Source of the DNA: Cochliopodium minus
Lineage: Eukaryota; Discosea; Himatismenida; Cochliopodiidae
Length of the DNA stretch: 64,000 nt
Direction of reading: 5' to 3'
Assembly (NCBI GenBank): GCA_024220525.1
Contig: JAMYWO010000068.1
Location: 44,073 to 108,072, forward strand
Every line of letters starts with the position of its first letter. Positions within the stretch are counted from its first letter, which is position 1. This document shows positions 33,601 through 46,032 of the stretch, piece after piece. The notes beneath the pieces were generated by a model that did not search any database, had not been told where the DNA came from, and saw only the letters and a program-made list of their open reading frames with translations. Made by a program: the position numbers and the translations under genes.

Positions 33601-36600
33601 TGAGACAAAGTTTCTTTTTTTTCGTTTATGATGATATTAGGTTCCTCTTTGAGTTTCTTCTTGATGAATTGGAGCAAGTGTCTGGAAGTCATTGCGGATG
33701 CTGCGTGGACGTGGGTGTCTACTCTTAAAATCTGATCTCCTGATCTTTTTGTGAATTGTACCGATTTTGACTCTATTTTTGCTTTTAAAAAAACAATTTA
33801 ATTTATAATTTATATTATATTTTTTATTATATATTATATATTTTTTATTTTATATTTATTTATTTTTTATTATTTATTTTTTAAATTTTGATTTTTTATT
33901 TTTATTTTTATTTTTATTTATTTATTTATTAAATTTTTTGATTTTTTATTTTTATTTTCATTTGATAGATTCAAATATTTATTTTTGATTTATTTTTTAA
34001 TTTTATATTTATGTTTTATATTTATATTTTATTTCATTATTTTATTTTTTCATTTGATAGATTTAAATTTTTATTTTTCATATTAATTTATTTATTTGAT
34101 TTTTTGTTGGGAAATTTTTTACAGTTCAAGATAATGTGAGTACGAAAGGAAGATGTGAGAATTTCGAGTCTTCTTTTGGCGAAAGAATTGGTGGGACCAT
34201 TATTACCAAGGTCTATCACACACTGCAAATCTTCCCAATACTTTTCAACAGAAGGAACCATAAACAGTGGTTTGTCATTCACTACAAAAATGTTATTTTT
34301 AATTTTTAATTTTAATTTTTAATTTATTTTATTTTTTATTTTTTATTTTCATATTTATAATTATTTTTATTTTTATTTTTATTTTCATATTTCGTTTTTA
34401 TTTTTTATTTTTATTTTTTATCTTTACCATCTTTGTAAAGGTTAAAAACACCTCTATCGTTTTTAATTATGATGTCACATTTTGGAATAGTTTCAGGCTT
34501 TTCTGAGCCCATTTTTTCACTTTTCACTTCCAAATACTCCATTTTTTCTTGGTAAAATGATCTAAATTTAAAAGAAGAAAATAAAAATAAAAAAATAAAA
34601 AAATAAAAAAATAAATATAAATATAAAAAAATTCAAAAAATAAAAAATGAACAATTTAGAATTTATTTTTTTACCTTAAAATCAACGCCTTTTTAAATAA
34701 GGTGGCTGCTTCAATACTGTTTTCAGAAACAGTGATAGAGTTTTCAGACAAAGAACCCATAGCTTTCAATTTTATTCTAAAAAATAAAAAAATAAAAAAT
34801 ATGAAAGTCAAAGATAAAAAAATAAAAAAACAAAAAAAATAAAAAATAAAAAAATGAAAACAAAAAATTTTTAAAAAATTAAAAAATTTTTAAAAAATAA
34901 AAAAATAACAAAATAAATACCTTGTGTAAATAGCTTCTAAACCTTTTTGAAAACTAATGTCTTTGGTTGGCCTTTTGAAGTTCTCGAAAAGAGAGCTGTT
35001 TTTGAGGAAATCTATTTCGTTCTTCAAAGACTCCCACCTGTAGTTCACACGAATGTCGGAAATATTGGAGAAAGAAATGTCGTTTCCGTCAATACCTGGT
35101 TTGTAGTATCCATCACCTTTTAAAACGAAAAAAAAGTAATTCTTATCAAAAAAATGATAAAAAAAAAAATGAATAAATATTAAAATATAAAAATAAACAT
35201 GACAGTATTGAAAGTCATTATTAAAATTAATAAATGAAAAAAAAAAATTTTAAAAAAAATGATAAAAAATGAAAATATTAAAAAATAAAAAATATTAAAA
35301 ATAAAAATATGAAATCCAAAAAAAAATAAAGATTTAATAAAAAAAAAATTATTTTACCCAAAAGTTTTTTCTTGATGGAGTGTTCGAAACCACTTTGGAT
35401 TACACTGTTTCTTGCAATTTCACTCATGTCGCATTCGGTGAGGTTCCATCTCTGAGAAGCAATGGAATATTCTTCCAACAAAGGTGTTTGGGTCAAATGA
35501 AACTACAATGGAGTAATTTCAAATAAAATAATGGCACAATAAAAATTAATAAAAAAAAATAATAATAACAAAATTAAAAGAAAGAAATACTATTAAAAAT
35601 AAAAAATAATAAAAAAAAATAACAATAAATAAAAAAATGATTTTAAAAAGAAATAAAAAATAAAATGTAAGAAATAATTTAATTTTAAAAATTACAAAAT
35701 CATTTAATTAAAAAAAAAAATAAAAAATAATGATTAATAAATATAAAATAAAAATTCTTGTGAATAAAAAGTGTTTACTTGAAGAGGATCATCAGTTGTC
35801 AAAGTGACGTTCAAACCTCTTTTAAAAAACTTGAGGAAAGGATTGTCTTTGTAATCCATGAACAAAGCGTGGTTGGAGAGAGGGGAGACGGAGAGACCTA
35901 TTTGGGCGAGGTAGTAGAGGTACTGAAGGGGAGTGTTTTGAACCAAGTTTATTCCGTGATTGATGTGTTTAGCTGTTAAAAACGCTGCAGAAAGATGATC
36001 CACCGATCCACTTTCTCCTGAATGAGGTCTAAATTTAAAATAAAAAACCATCAAAAAAATAATTAAAAGAAAAAAAACAAATATAAATATCATTAAAAAT
36101 AAAAAAATCATTTAAAAATCAAATAAATAACAAGACAGAAAAAATTTAATAAAAATATTGATGATACAAAAATAAATCAAATCATAAAAAATAAATAATC
36201 AAAATTAAAAAAATAAAATCAATGAAAATAAAACCAAAAATCAAAATCAAATACAAAAATAATCAAATCATTAAAAATAAAAACAACAAATAAAAAAAAA
36301 ATTTTTGATTTGTTTTATAATTATCTACAAAAAATTAATAAAAATAAAAATTTGAAATTAAAGTTTACCTAAATTCCAAAACAGTGAATCCTTTTGCTTT
36401 TCTTACAATGTTCAAAGTAGCCAAATTGGCATAAGTGTAGTAACACCAGTAAGGATAGGATGGATTTTCTGCGCCGTCCCATTCCGAAGGGGAACCAGGG
36501 ATGAGGCTGGAAAAAAAAGGAGGTTCCAATTTACTCTCATCATCAACACTGTCTATTCCCACAACTTTTTTTTTTTTAAATTTATTTTAAATTTATTTTA

Positions 36601-38243
36601 ATTTTTAAATTTTTAAATTTTTTTATTTTTAAATTTTTATTCGTTTGATTTATTTTTTAATTTTATTTTTAATTATTATTTGTTTGATTTATTTTTTTTT
36701 ACCATGTTGAAGAAGAATATGGAGCTCAGGATGTGATGAAGGATCCAAAGTGACCTCCCAAAGTGGAACAAACACATTGTCAAGCAATTCTTGAAAGTTT
36801 TTAATCTTTCCAAATTTTTTCCAAACATCATATCTTTAAAAAAAAAAATAAAAAAACTGATTAAATTTTTAAAATAAAATAAAAATATTTGTGAAAACTA
36901 AACTTTAAATTAAAAAAATCAAAATAAAAAATTAAAAACAAATATAAAAGTCAAAAAAAAATTTTTTACACTCTTGGAACTTGAACCAACCATCTGTTTT
37001 TATCGGAGAAAAGTTTATGATCAACGACCCATTTAGCGAGTAAGTCCCATTCGTTTCTTTCACTCCCGTAGACAGAGATACGATATTCAGCATAAATAAA
37101 TTGTTCTTTTTCCATTTGTTCGAAAAGTTCATTGGTAATTTCGGCGAAATATCTTCCATTCATGTAGTTGGTCGATTTTAGGAAAATGGTCCTCAAATCA
37201 CTTAATCCAAAAGGAGAATATTTAGCATTGAAGTTGTCAAATCTGTTGAATGTATTGTCTGCTCTAACATCTTTTTGGAAAAAAAAAAAATTAAAAATTG
37301 AGGTTTATCATTTTCCAAATTAAAAATTAAAGATCATTTTTTATATTTGAATATTTTTAAACAAAAAAAATAATTTTAACTTTTTAAAATTTAAATTTTG
37401 AAAAACAAATTTAAAATTCATATCAATTTCAAAGGAGATATCTTTTTAAAGACGAATTTATTCGACAAAATATATTTTTTTATACCTAAAGCTGATACAG
37501 AAATGGAATTGACATCAATGTTTTCTTTTTCGAACAATCCACTCAAGGTGATCTCTTTTCCTTCCTTATCTTTGTAGACGACATCAGAGGGATGATTCTT
37601 CACTTTATGCTTGATGAAATTGAAGAGATGTTGGGAAGTCATCGCAGCTGCGAGATGGATATGAGTATCTATCTTCACCACATTAGAAAAATCTTTGGGA
37701 TCATCTGTGGATGTTGCTTGTTCTCTTGATTTGTTTAGAGATTTGTGCATATCGAATTTATGCTCCAATAATTTGAGTCTTTGATATGTCAAGGTCTTCA
37801 CTATCCCATTCCCTGATATTTCCCTAATTGTATTATAATCAAGGCAAAAATCCATTATGGTTGGTATCTGCTCGAAATCCTTCTTGTTTTCTTCGAGATA
37901 GAAGATCCCCTTCTCACATTCTATTTTCTTTGTGTTATTCTCCTTTGGTACTTTGTTTAAATCAAAGATGAATTCGCCCAGATCACTTGGATGTTCGTTA
38001 TAATATCCTCCCATCACCTTTCCATATTTTTCACGCAATTTCATCGATTCTATCAATAATATACTAGCCTTTTTCCTTTCTTCTCCAATCTCTATATCAC
38101 CTAATTATTAAAAAAAAATTATTTTTTATTTTCTTTCCAAATCTCTTTTTATTACCACCACTCATATTTGCTTCAAATAGAATCCTGGGATAAAATACAC
38201 TGTTTGGATCTTTCTCTAATTTTTTTAGTTGAGGAATGTCCAT
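30649..38243 (-). CDS. Tandem double AMP deaminase (two AMPD units in one open gene)
   Basis: AMP deaminase converts AMP to IMP plus ammonia. Unit 1 (exons 38243 to about 34921) is complete: [12 protein letters not shown], metal ligands in [37 protein letters not shown] with the catalytic Glu, [19 protein letters not shown], and the C-terminal [17 protein letters not shown]. The exon ends YTR at a donor (34921/34920). The next exon (from 34777) enters in phase with [12 protein letters not shown] and begins unit 2, which ends KEKKEKK at 30649; no stop intervenes. Unit 2 has [37 protein letters not shown] and SSDNPLQLH. It keeps the His ligands and first Asp but lacks the catalytic Glu (GE to GS) and second Asp (DD to DN). 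Predicted about 1,200-1,250 residues. An internal ATG at the start of unit 2 leaves two separate genes as an alternative. Confidence 0.85.
31831..31982. repeat. 85-bp-period tandem duplication in AMPD intron
   Basis: A 67-bp T/A-rich segment with the landmark ATTTCATTTATG and ending TTAAAAAATTATCATTTATT occurs at about 31831-31897 and again at 31916-31982. It lies directly before the exon that carries FRPHCGS (minus strand). Confidence 0.75.
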
Positions 38244-38702
38244 TTGATGTGTTTCAAAATTTTTAATTTCAATTTTATTTTTATAAATTTCAGCTATTTC
38301 TACCCAGCATTGAATGATTTATTTGTTGAATCAAGATGATTTGATTGGGATTCCTTGAATCGTACTAAATTTTTATTATTTGTCCAATTAATTTAATGTG
38401 AAATATCATCAAGATCATTCAAATTGGAATCACTTTCAAACAAAACATTTTAAGTATTTAAATTACGGTTATTTCAAATTAATAATTTTCATGTGAACTA
38501 TATCTACTACGGTTATTTCAAATTAATAATTTTCATGTGAACTATATCTACTACAAATGAAAATTATTAGGTAAAAATTATAACTTTGTTTCACAAAAGT
38601 TCCTTACTTTCAATTTCATTGTTTCACAAAAGTTTCCTTCCTTTGTATCAATCTCATTAAAAAATGTCCACAATAAAAAAATAAAAAAAAAATAGTGGAA
38701 AA
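38244..38702. promoter_or_regulatory. Divergent promoter region with duplicated elements
   Basis: 459 bp between head-to-head starts of the AMPD gene (38243, minus) and the NUBP2 gene (38703, plus). It contains a perfect 44-bp tandem duplication and, nearer NUBP2, two copies of TTGTTTCACAAAAGTT followed by CCTT (38587 and 38619). No canonical TATA assignment is possible in DNA this AT-rich. Confidence 0.5.
38464..38554. repeat. 44-bp perfect tandem duplication
   Basis: The unit begins TACGGTTATTTCAAATTAAT and ends CTATATCTAC. Copy 1 is at 38464-38507 and copy 2 at 38508-38551, with the identity running on to 38554. The lack of divergence means recent origin or active maintenance. Confidence 0.9.
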
Positions 38703-40256
38703 ATGGATTTGACAGGAATATCACATATTAAACATAAAATTTTGGTATTGAGTGGAAAGGGTTTATATTTCCAATATATCTGCACATTTTGACAGAATTA
38801 AAATATTTTTTTTTTTGTTTTGATTGGCCAAAATAAAGGAGGGGTTGGGAAATCAACAGTATGTGTAAATATAGCAGCTGAATTTTTGAGACAGGGCAAA
38901 AAAGTGGGAATATTAGATATAGATCTTTGCGGTCCAAGGTAAAAAAAAAAAAGGAAATAAATAAGAATAAAAGAGATCTCTTCGAATTAAAAAAGGGGAG
39001 ATTAGATATGATTCGATAAAAATTTTCGCCTTTTTAATCAATTTTATCAACAAAAAAATATATAAGCATTCCTCATTTGGTGGGATTGAATAATAAAGAT
39101 GTACATCAGGGATCATCTGGATGGATCCCAGTATATACAGATACATCTAAGAAATTGGCAGTGATGGTGAAATAAAATACGAATATACACGAATTTAAAA
39201 ATTAATAAAAAAAAATTAAAATAAATAAAAAAATAAAAAATAATAAAAAATATTTCAAATTAATATTTCATTTTTTTTATTTATTTTTAACAGTCAATAG
39301 GGTTTCTTTTGAATAATGAAGACGAAGCAGTGATATTTAGAGGACCAAAAAAGACAAACATCATCAAACAATTCATGGAAAATGTGGTATGGGGAGACAT
39401 CGATGTTTTGTTGATCGACACACCTCCTGGAACTTCTGACGAACATATCACTGTCGCACAAAATATTTCAAATCAAAAATTTGACGGAGCTGTTTTGGTT
39501 ACTACTCCTCAAAATGTATCTGTAGGTGATGTAAGAAGAGAAATCACTTTTTGTAGAAAAGTCGGTAATTATTTATTTAATTTTTTTTAAAAAAAATTTT
39601 TATTCACCCTGATTTTTATTATTTTTATAATATAGTTCAAAAAAAATTTTTAAAAATAAAACATAATTTTTATTCTCAATCATCACACTTTTACTTATTT
39701 TTATCATTATCATATTAAAAAAATTTCAAACCAAAGTCATCATCCTTTTTTAATATTTCCTTTTCATTTCATTGAAATAATTTGTTTTAACACTTTAAAT
39801 TTATTTTTAAATTTCATCCCAATTATTTTTGTTATTAATAATTATTTTATTTTGTATTACATTCAAAATTATTTTAATATTTTTGATTATTATCTCATTC
39901 TAATTTTGATTTATTTAATCCATTTAATAATTATTTATTTTGTTATTAAATTAAATTATTTTTTATTTAAAAAAAAAATAGGTATTGACATTCTTGGAAT
40001 AGTTGAAAACATGTCAGGATTTGTTTGTCCACATTGCTCAGATTGTACTAACATTTTCTCTTCGGGTGGTGGAACCGAGTTGGCAAAAGAACAAGACATC
40101 CCATTCCTTGGAATGATTCCCATTGATCCTATTTTATTAGAAACAGCAGAAAAAGAATCCTCCTTTGAAAATAAGTATCCCTCCTCTCCTTCTCTCAACA
40201 CGATTAAGTCTTTTGTTGAAAATTTTCTTAAAAATGCTGAAAATAACAAGAAATAA
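38703..40256 (+). CDS. NUBP2: NUBP2/Cfd1-type P-loop Fe-S assembly ATPase
   Basis: Five exons. Start [20 protein letters not shown], then across an intron [13 protein letters not shown] (deviant Walker A with the Mrp-type signature Lys), [22 protein letters not shown] (switch II), [20 protein letters not shown], and the C-terminal metal motif [19 protein letters not shown] followed by GGGTELAK. The CPHC pair binds a bridging [4Fe-4S] cluster at the dimer interface. The absence of an N-terminal four-Cys domain favours NUBP2/Cfd1 over NUBP1/Nbp35. It works with that partner as the cytosolic Fe-S scaffold. It shares a divergent promoter with the AMPD gene. A client in the window, DPH1, is itself an Fe-S enzyme. 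Confidence 0.92.
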
Positions 40257-40490
40257 AGAGAATGAATATTTATAGTTGTTTAATCAAGTTTTTCTACATT
40301 TTTTAGTTCAAATATTTTTTCAAAAATTCCATTTTATTTTTTTTTTTAAAATTTTTATTTCAAAAAACCAAATTAAATTTAAAAAAAAAATAATGATTGG
40401 ATCAACTAGTTAAATATTTTGATTGATTCAAAATTCTTTTTAATTTGTTATTCAAAATAATTAAAAAATAAAAAAAAAATAAAAAAAAAA

Positions 40491-41353
40491 ATGAATAAAA
40501 TTAAATTTTCAAAGAAAAACATTGGAAAAACATCTTTTTTCAACAAACAGCATAAATTTCCATCCCATTCCTTCAAATCTAATAATATCAATCTCCAATC
40601 CAAAAATTTGTTGTTGATAAAAGCATTCTCAACAAATGATCAACAAGATAATCAAAATAATAAAAATTTATTGGAAAAAAATACAGTATCCAAAAATTCT
40701 AAATATCCCATAATAGAGGATAATACAAAAGCAGATTCAACAAAATCAAATCCTGTCAAAGTAAAAATAAAATTGAAAAAACAAAAAAATGATATTTTTA
40801 ACTGAAATTTAATAATTCGATTTTTTTTTTGAAAGATTTATATTGGTGGATCTTTGATTGTGCTCTCTTTTGTAGCTTATTTGCCCGTTCCTTTCATTCC
40901 GACAATGGACATTGATTCAACATTGAAGTGGTAAGAAATGTTTTTTAAAAAATCTCTTCAAAATATAAAATAAAAAATAAAATAAATAAAAATAAAAAAC
41001 AAAATTAAAAAAATAAAAATATTTAAATCATAAAAATTTTAAAAAACAAAAAAACAAAAAAAAATAAAATTATTGAATAAATAGGTACTTGGGTGCCGCA
41101 TGTGTTGTCACAGGAGAAGGGTCTTTCTTTTTGGGAAGTTACATTGCAGGAAAAGAATTAATAAAAAAGTATTATTTTTATTTATTTGAATTTTTATTTT
41201 TTAATTTTTTTAATTTTTTTTTTTAGATTCCCTAAAGTACATAATTTTTATATAAACTCTAAGGACAAGATCATGGGATTTGCATTTAAAATTGCGGGTA
41301 TGGATGGAAGCAAAAAAAAGAAAGATGATGAAACAAAAATAAATAAAAAATAA
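40491..41353 (+). CDS. Small mitochondrial-type membrane protein, unknown
   Basis: ATG after an A-tract. Four exons joined as NPVK|IYIGGSLIVLSF, STLKW|YLGAACV and KELIKK|FPKVHN. The N-terminus (MNKIKFSKKNIGKTSFFNKQ, then LLLIKAFST) is basic, hydroxylated and lacks acids, as in a mitochondrial presequence. It is followed by a polar Asn/Lys linker, then two hydrophobic segments (GGSLIVLSFVAYLPVPFIP and YLGAACVVTGEGSFFLGSYI), a short domain and a Lys-rich end (GSKKKKDDETK). Probably an inner-membrane protein. I do not recognise the family. Confidence 0.6.
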
Positions 41354-41569
41354 AGAATTTTCCATTAAATATAAAAAATCTCAATTCGACTACTTAAGAT
41401 GTAAAGATGTTAAAATTAAAAACACTGACTTTCTATCCCAACATTTTCAATTTGGATTATTGAATGTTATTATATTTTTTTTATTGTAAAATAAAAATTA
41501 GTTTTTAATCAAAGTTTTAATTAAATTAATATTCTCCTGAAAGAGAGGGGGAATGAATACAAAAGAAAC

Positions 41570-44500
41570 TTATTTAGGAGAAGGGAAGAGAGCTTGCATA
41601 AATTCAAAGAAGCAGATCTCAGGAGCATCAATACCATACTTGTAGATATAAGTAGAAGCAAGATTAGCACTGAAAATAGCTCTCAAATAGTTATCAGGGA
41701 CCTTTCTCATGATTTCAGTGAGACCAATGGTGGAGACGAGAGTCTTAGGAAGAGCAGTGAGGAGAACTTTGCATTTCAACTCGTAGTTTTCGTATAAGGT
41801 AGATTGATTGATCATATCGTTGAGGGAATTAATTTTATCAGAGATGATATCAGTCAACAAGAAACGAGGAGTTCCTGTGCGTTCGTGTTCTCTCCAGATT
41901 GCTTCGAATTCAAGTTCTGCGTTTTTGCTTACAATTTCTTGGATTTCTTTTACATAGTTAGAGTAGAAAGGAGATGGGTTGTTAATATCACTAACCATCA
42001 TATGCTAACAAAATAAAAATTTTAAAAAAAAAATGTAAAAATTTAAATTTAAAAATAAAATTTAAAAAAATAAATAACAATCAGAAAGAAAAAATATTTA
42101 CTTTTGCGAATTCTTCTTCTTTCATGGACAAAGCAGCAAGGACTTCCAAAGATGAAGAGGTTACACCTCCCTTGTTAGCAGAAGCATCTTTATAAAGGAC
42201 TACTCCAGCTTTCTCTAATACTTGTCTAGCATCTTGAGTGAAGAACAAGTTGGCTCCTTCTACAATAAATTTAAAACGAGGAGTTCCTAAAAAAAAAATT
42301 ATTAGTATTTAATTGTTTAAATTGTTTTTAATTATTTAAATTTAATTTAAAAAATTTCTTTTTTTTTTTTAGAGGGATTTTTTTACCATCTTCGTTCAAG
42401 AGTCTGTGTACGTTATTCAAGTTTACTGCACCTGGACGACCTCCACAAGGGACGAACAAATCAGCAGAAGAGTATGGAAGCAAGTGAAATTCATCACGAA
42501 ACTTTGATTAAAATAATAAATTGGAAAAAATAAAAAAAAAATAATAAATAAAAAAAAAATTTAAAAAAAATAAAAAAATTAATATTTTTTACCTTTCTTC
42601 CGTTTTCAACAACTTCCCCATTTGGAAGTTTAACATTGACATCATCGAGGAGAACCTTGAAACCTTTTGGACCGAGGTAGGATTTGTCGAATTTGTTGAT
42701 CATTTCTCTATTGTTTGCGAGGATCTCGAGTTGTGGTCTGTTGATACCTTCTGGGTCATAGAGGACTCCTGATCCATCAACAATAGCAATAGTTTTATCC
42801 TAAGAAAAAATTTAGAAATAAAAATAAAAATAAAATTTTAAGAATTTAAATGATAATAAGAAATAAATTTTAATTCAATTAAAAAAATAAAAAAAAATTA
42901 ATAAAATAAAAAAATTAATAAAATAAAATATTTTCTATTCAAATTTTATAGCTTCAAACATGTTGATAAAAGTATGAATAAAAATAATTTTTTTTTTTAT
43001 TTTACCTTAGAAATCAAAATTTCGTTACTTCCCAAATCACCATCAGGACCTCCAGTTTGAAGTTTAGTTACTTCCTCTTCTTTGAGACCAGATTTCTTCA
43101 AGCAACCCAAAACGTTACTGTGGACAGATCTGGTGGTCATACCGAAGATGTCGTGAGGGATACCTCCCATGGATGGTGGTTTACCAGTGGTGAACGCTTG
43201 CCAGAATCTGTAACCTCTTCTCTTTGCATATTCTGCAGCCCATCTAAACAAAAAAAAAAATTTAAAATTTAAATAATTAACATATTTTATATTAAATTAA
43301 AATGGTAAAATTCATAAAATTAATTCAAAAAATTTTCAAAAAAAAAAACTTACTGCATGTAGGTAGCAGTACCCTCATCAGGACCCAAAAACAATACTTC
43401 AGGGCTTCCGTAAAAGTCGTTGTACCATACACGGTCAGATTCGCAAAGCAAGTCCAACAAACCAGCAACGTACTTCTTGAAAGGCAAGAAGGTGTCAACG
43501 TTGGTGTTTTTGGAGCGAGATCTGTAAAGCAAGATGGTACCCTTGGAACCGAACTCAGGGATGTCTTTGTTCTTCTTGTTTTGTGTTGCTGCAAGATTGT
43601 AATTTTCTTGGAATTGTGTGTCGGCGTTTTTGTTGTAGATGGAATCGTTTTGAGAGACGATCATTCTGATACCTCCTCTAGCTACGTCGCGGAGACGTAC
43701 GTGGAATCCTTGGAAGTCGGTTCCCATTACCCAGAAGATACCGAATGGAACTTCGTTGACATCTCCCTTTTGAAGGATACCTTGACCCATTCTAAAAAAA
43801 AAAAGAGTGTTGAAAATGATGTTAAACGATTGATGTAAAATAGTTTTATTATATTTTCAGTGCTTTTTGATGGATTTAATTTGTATTTTATTCTTATAAA
43901 AAAAAAATCTTTTTATTACCTGAATGAAAGAGCAGATTTGTTTGGTTTGAAGAAATTGGTTTTGAGACAATGTTCGTTGAATCTCAAAAATCCACCCAAG
44001 ATGACCTCATCAATATCGCTGGAGACAGTCTTGTTGATCTTCTTTGCCAACTCCTCGTTAAACTTTGGGGACTGGCCTTGAACAACACGGCCAGGGACCC
44101 TCAAAGACTTGAAGTCCTCATACAACTCTCTGATGATCTCAGGGTAGGTGGTGATACATTCTTGGATTCTTGCAGGAGATACCGCAGCAGAACGAAGTCT
44201 GTTGTGCATGGTCTCCAAACGACCGAGATTGACAGGATCGTTCTTGATATATTTGACCAACATGGCATACTCTTCACTTTTGTTGTTCATGAAGTAGTAG
44301 ACGAATCTGGAGACGGACATAGCATAGGTATATTCCTCGACGCTGAAAGTCTTGTTGGTGAACATGTGAGTGATACGGGTCTCTTGTGGGAGGATGGACA
44401 ACAATCCCAATTGATGTGCCAAGGATTGGAGTTTGGATTCAATCACAGAGTTCTCCAAATTCTTGTTATATTTGAAGTAGAGGGAATAAGAGGTCAATCC

Positions 44501-46032
44501 GTTGGAGAAATTTTCTACGAATTTTCTGTTCCATGATAATTCGCTATCGCTTGATACAAGTTGTGAGAAATACGACAAAAAGGAATCATTGGTTCTCAAC
44601 ATGATGATGAGATTTGCGGTTTCATTGCCAATGTTGATTCCATATCTGGGGGATTGTTTTCCCTTTGCGGTTTCCAACAAACTTTGATATCTTTCCTTCA
44701 CATTGGGTGATTTCTCTTCGATGAAAGATTGAGTGGCTAATTTGTTGAGTCCAGTTTCTTCTTCGGAAACATTAGGGGTGAGAAATTCTTCTTGAGAGAA
44801 TTCATAGAAAGCAATTTTCTTCTTTCCACCAAAAACAGGGCTTCCAGTAGAACACCAAACTCTCACAGAGTAGGTAGAACCCTTTGGCAAAGATTTGATG
44901 GAGTTCTCGATTTTTCTTTCGACAATTTTGACGGATTCTTCGTCGTTGGGGCAGAAATAGAGGCGCTTGTTGTTGTGGATAGTCTCCATCATGATCTCTT
45001 CTGGTTTGCCCAAGGTCTCCGCAACTTTCTTTGCAGCAATGTAGGTGTGGATGTAGTTTGCAAGTTCTTCAGCACCGAATCTCTTGAAATAATCTTTTGG
45101 GAAGCCCAATTCGTTGTAGAATTTATATACTTCCTCATAAACTACGTTGGTGTTGAATACACCAGTATCTACGATTCTGTTGAATACATCTACTAATTGG
45201 GTTTCATTCACATCCCCTGTGTTTTGGAAGAAAACTCCGCTCTTTCTGATGGAAGCGATACCTGATCCGACCAATCCTGGTGCCAATGGATTCAAACTTT
45301 CTACATCTCTTGCGATATCTCTGGCTTCTGCAGAATAAAAGGACAAGATAGCAATTACTTTTCCTTCTTTGGTAAGAATTGGTAAAACTACCCCATTATT
45401 CAATCCAGCATTTGCTAATTTTTGAATATTCTTTAATGATTGAAGTTGGATTGGTTTTTTGGTGTTAAATGCCTCGAATACTGGTCCTGATCCTCCTTTA
45501 ACTGCAATTTCTGATACTTGATCAGCTGCATATTTTTTATCAGAAGACCTAGTTCATAATGAGATATTAAAAATAAATGGGTATTCATTGAATAAAGATA
45601 AAAAAGAAGAAATATGAAGAAAAATATTAATATATATCGTTGAAAAATAAATTATATTTTTCTATTTTGCTTCTTAAATTACCAACTATCACATCTTGTA
45701 AGTTTATTTTCTTCTGCATTTGGTACCCAAGCCTCAGTATATGACCATGATCCGCTTTTGCTCAAAATGGAAAGACTTTTCTTCAAACTATCCAAAAATT
45801 CTTGAGAATTTCTAACAGTGAAGAGATCGTTATTATAATTTCTCTTCTTAATGTTCATTATTTGGTTGTTTTGGTATTTATTAACATTTGTGTTATTTTT
45901 GCATTTAATTATGTTGGATGAGGTAACATAAAGTCTTGTATTGTTGGAGATGATCTTCTGATCGATTCTGTTAAAGAAAATTCCCAAATTCTTTTTAGAA
46001 TTCTTAAAGATGTTCTTTGAAAGCTTTTGCAT
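41570..46032 (-). CDS. Large NAD-dependent glutamate dehydrogenase with GAF-like N-terminal domain
   Basis: Eight exons, about 1,200 residues. A mitochondrial presequence-like start (MQKLSKNIFKNSKKNLGIFF) is followed by a GAF-like region (SGSWSYTEAWVPNAEENKL, GSGPVFEAFNTKKPIQSL, GVVLPILTKEGKVIAILSFY), then the long GDH2-type body: VARGGIRMIVSQ, FGSKGTILLYRS, GPDEGTATYMQWAAEYAKRR, TTGKPPSMGGIPHDIFGMTT, GGPDGDLGSNEI, VDGSGVLYDPEGINR, FVPCGGRPGAVN and IVEGANLFFTQDAR. It oxidises glutamate to 2-oxoglutarate with NAD+, releasing ammonia. The 115-kDa class is typical of fungi and some protists and can be AMP-regulated. The GAF-like front is a candidate allosteric module (inference). Exon 45548-43916 is unusually long for this window. 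Confidence 0.93.

Noticed and set aside
38703-40256. NUBP1/Nbp35 assignment
   Set aside because: The N-terminal four-cysteine ferredoxin-like domain of NUBP1 is absent; the protein begins directly with the P-loop domain.
43302-45196. Long plus-strand open frames (up to 188 codons) across the GDH gene
   Set aside because: Antisense shadows of conserved GDH exons; no domain, start context or splice logic of their own.
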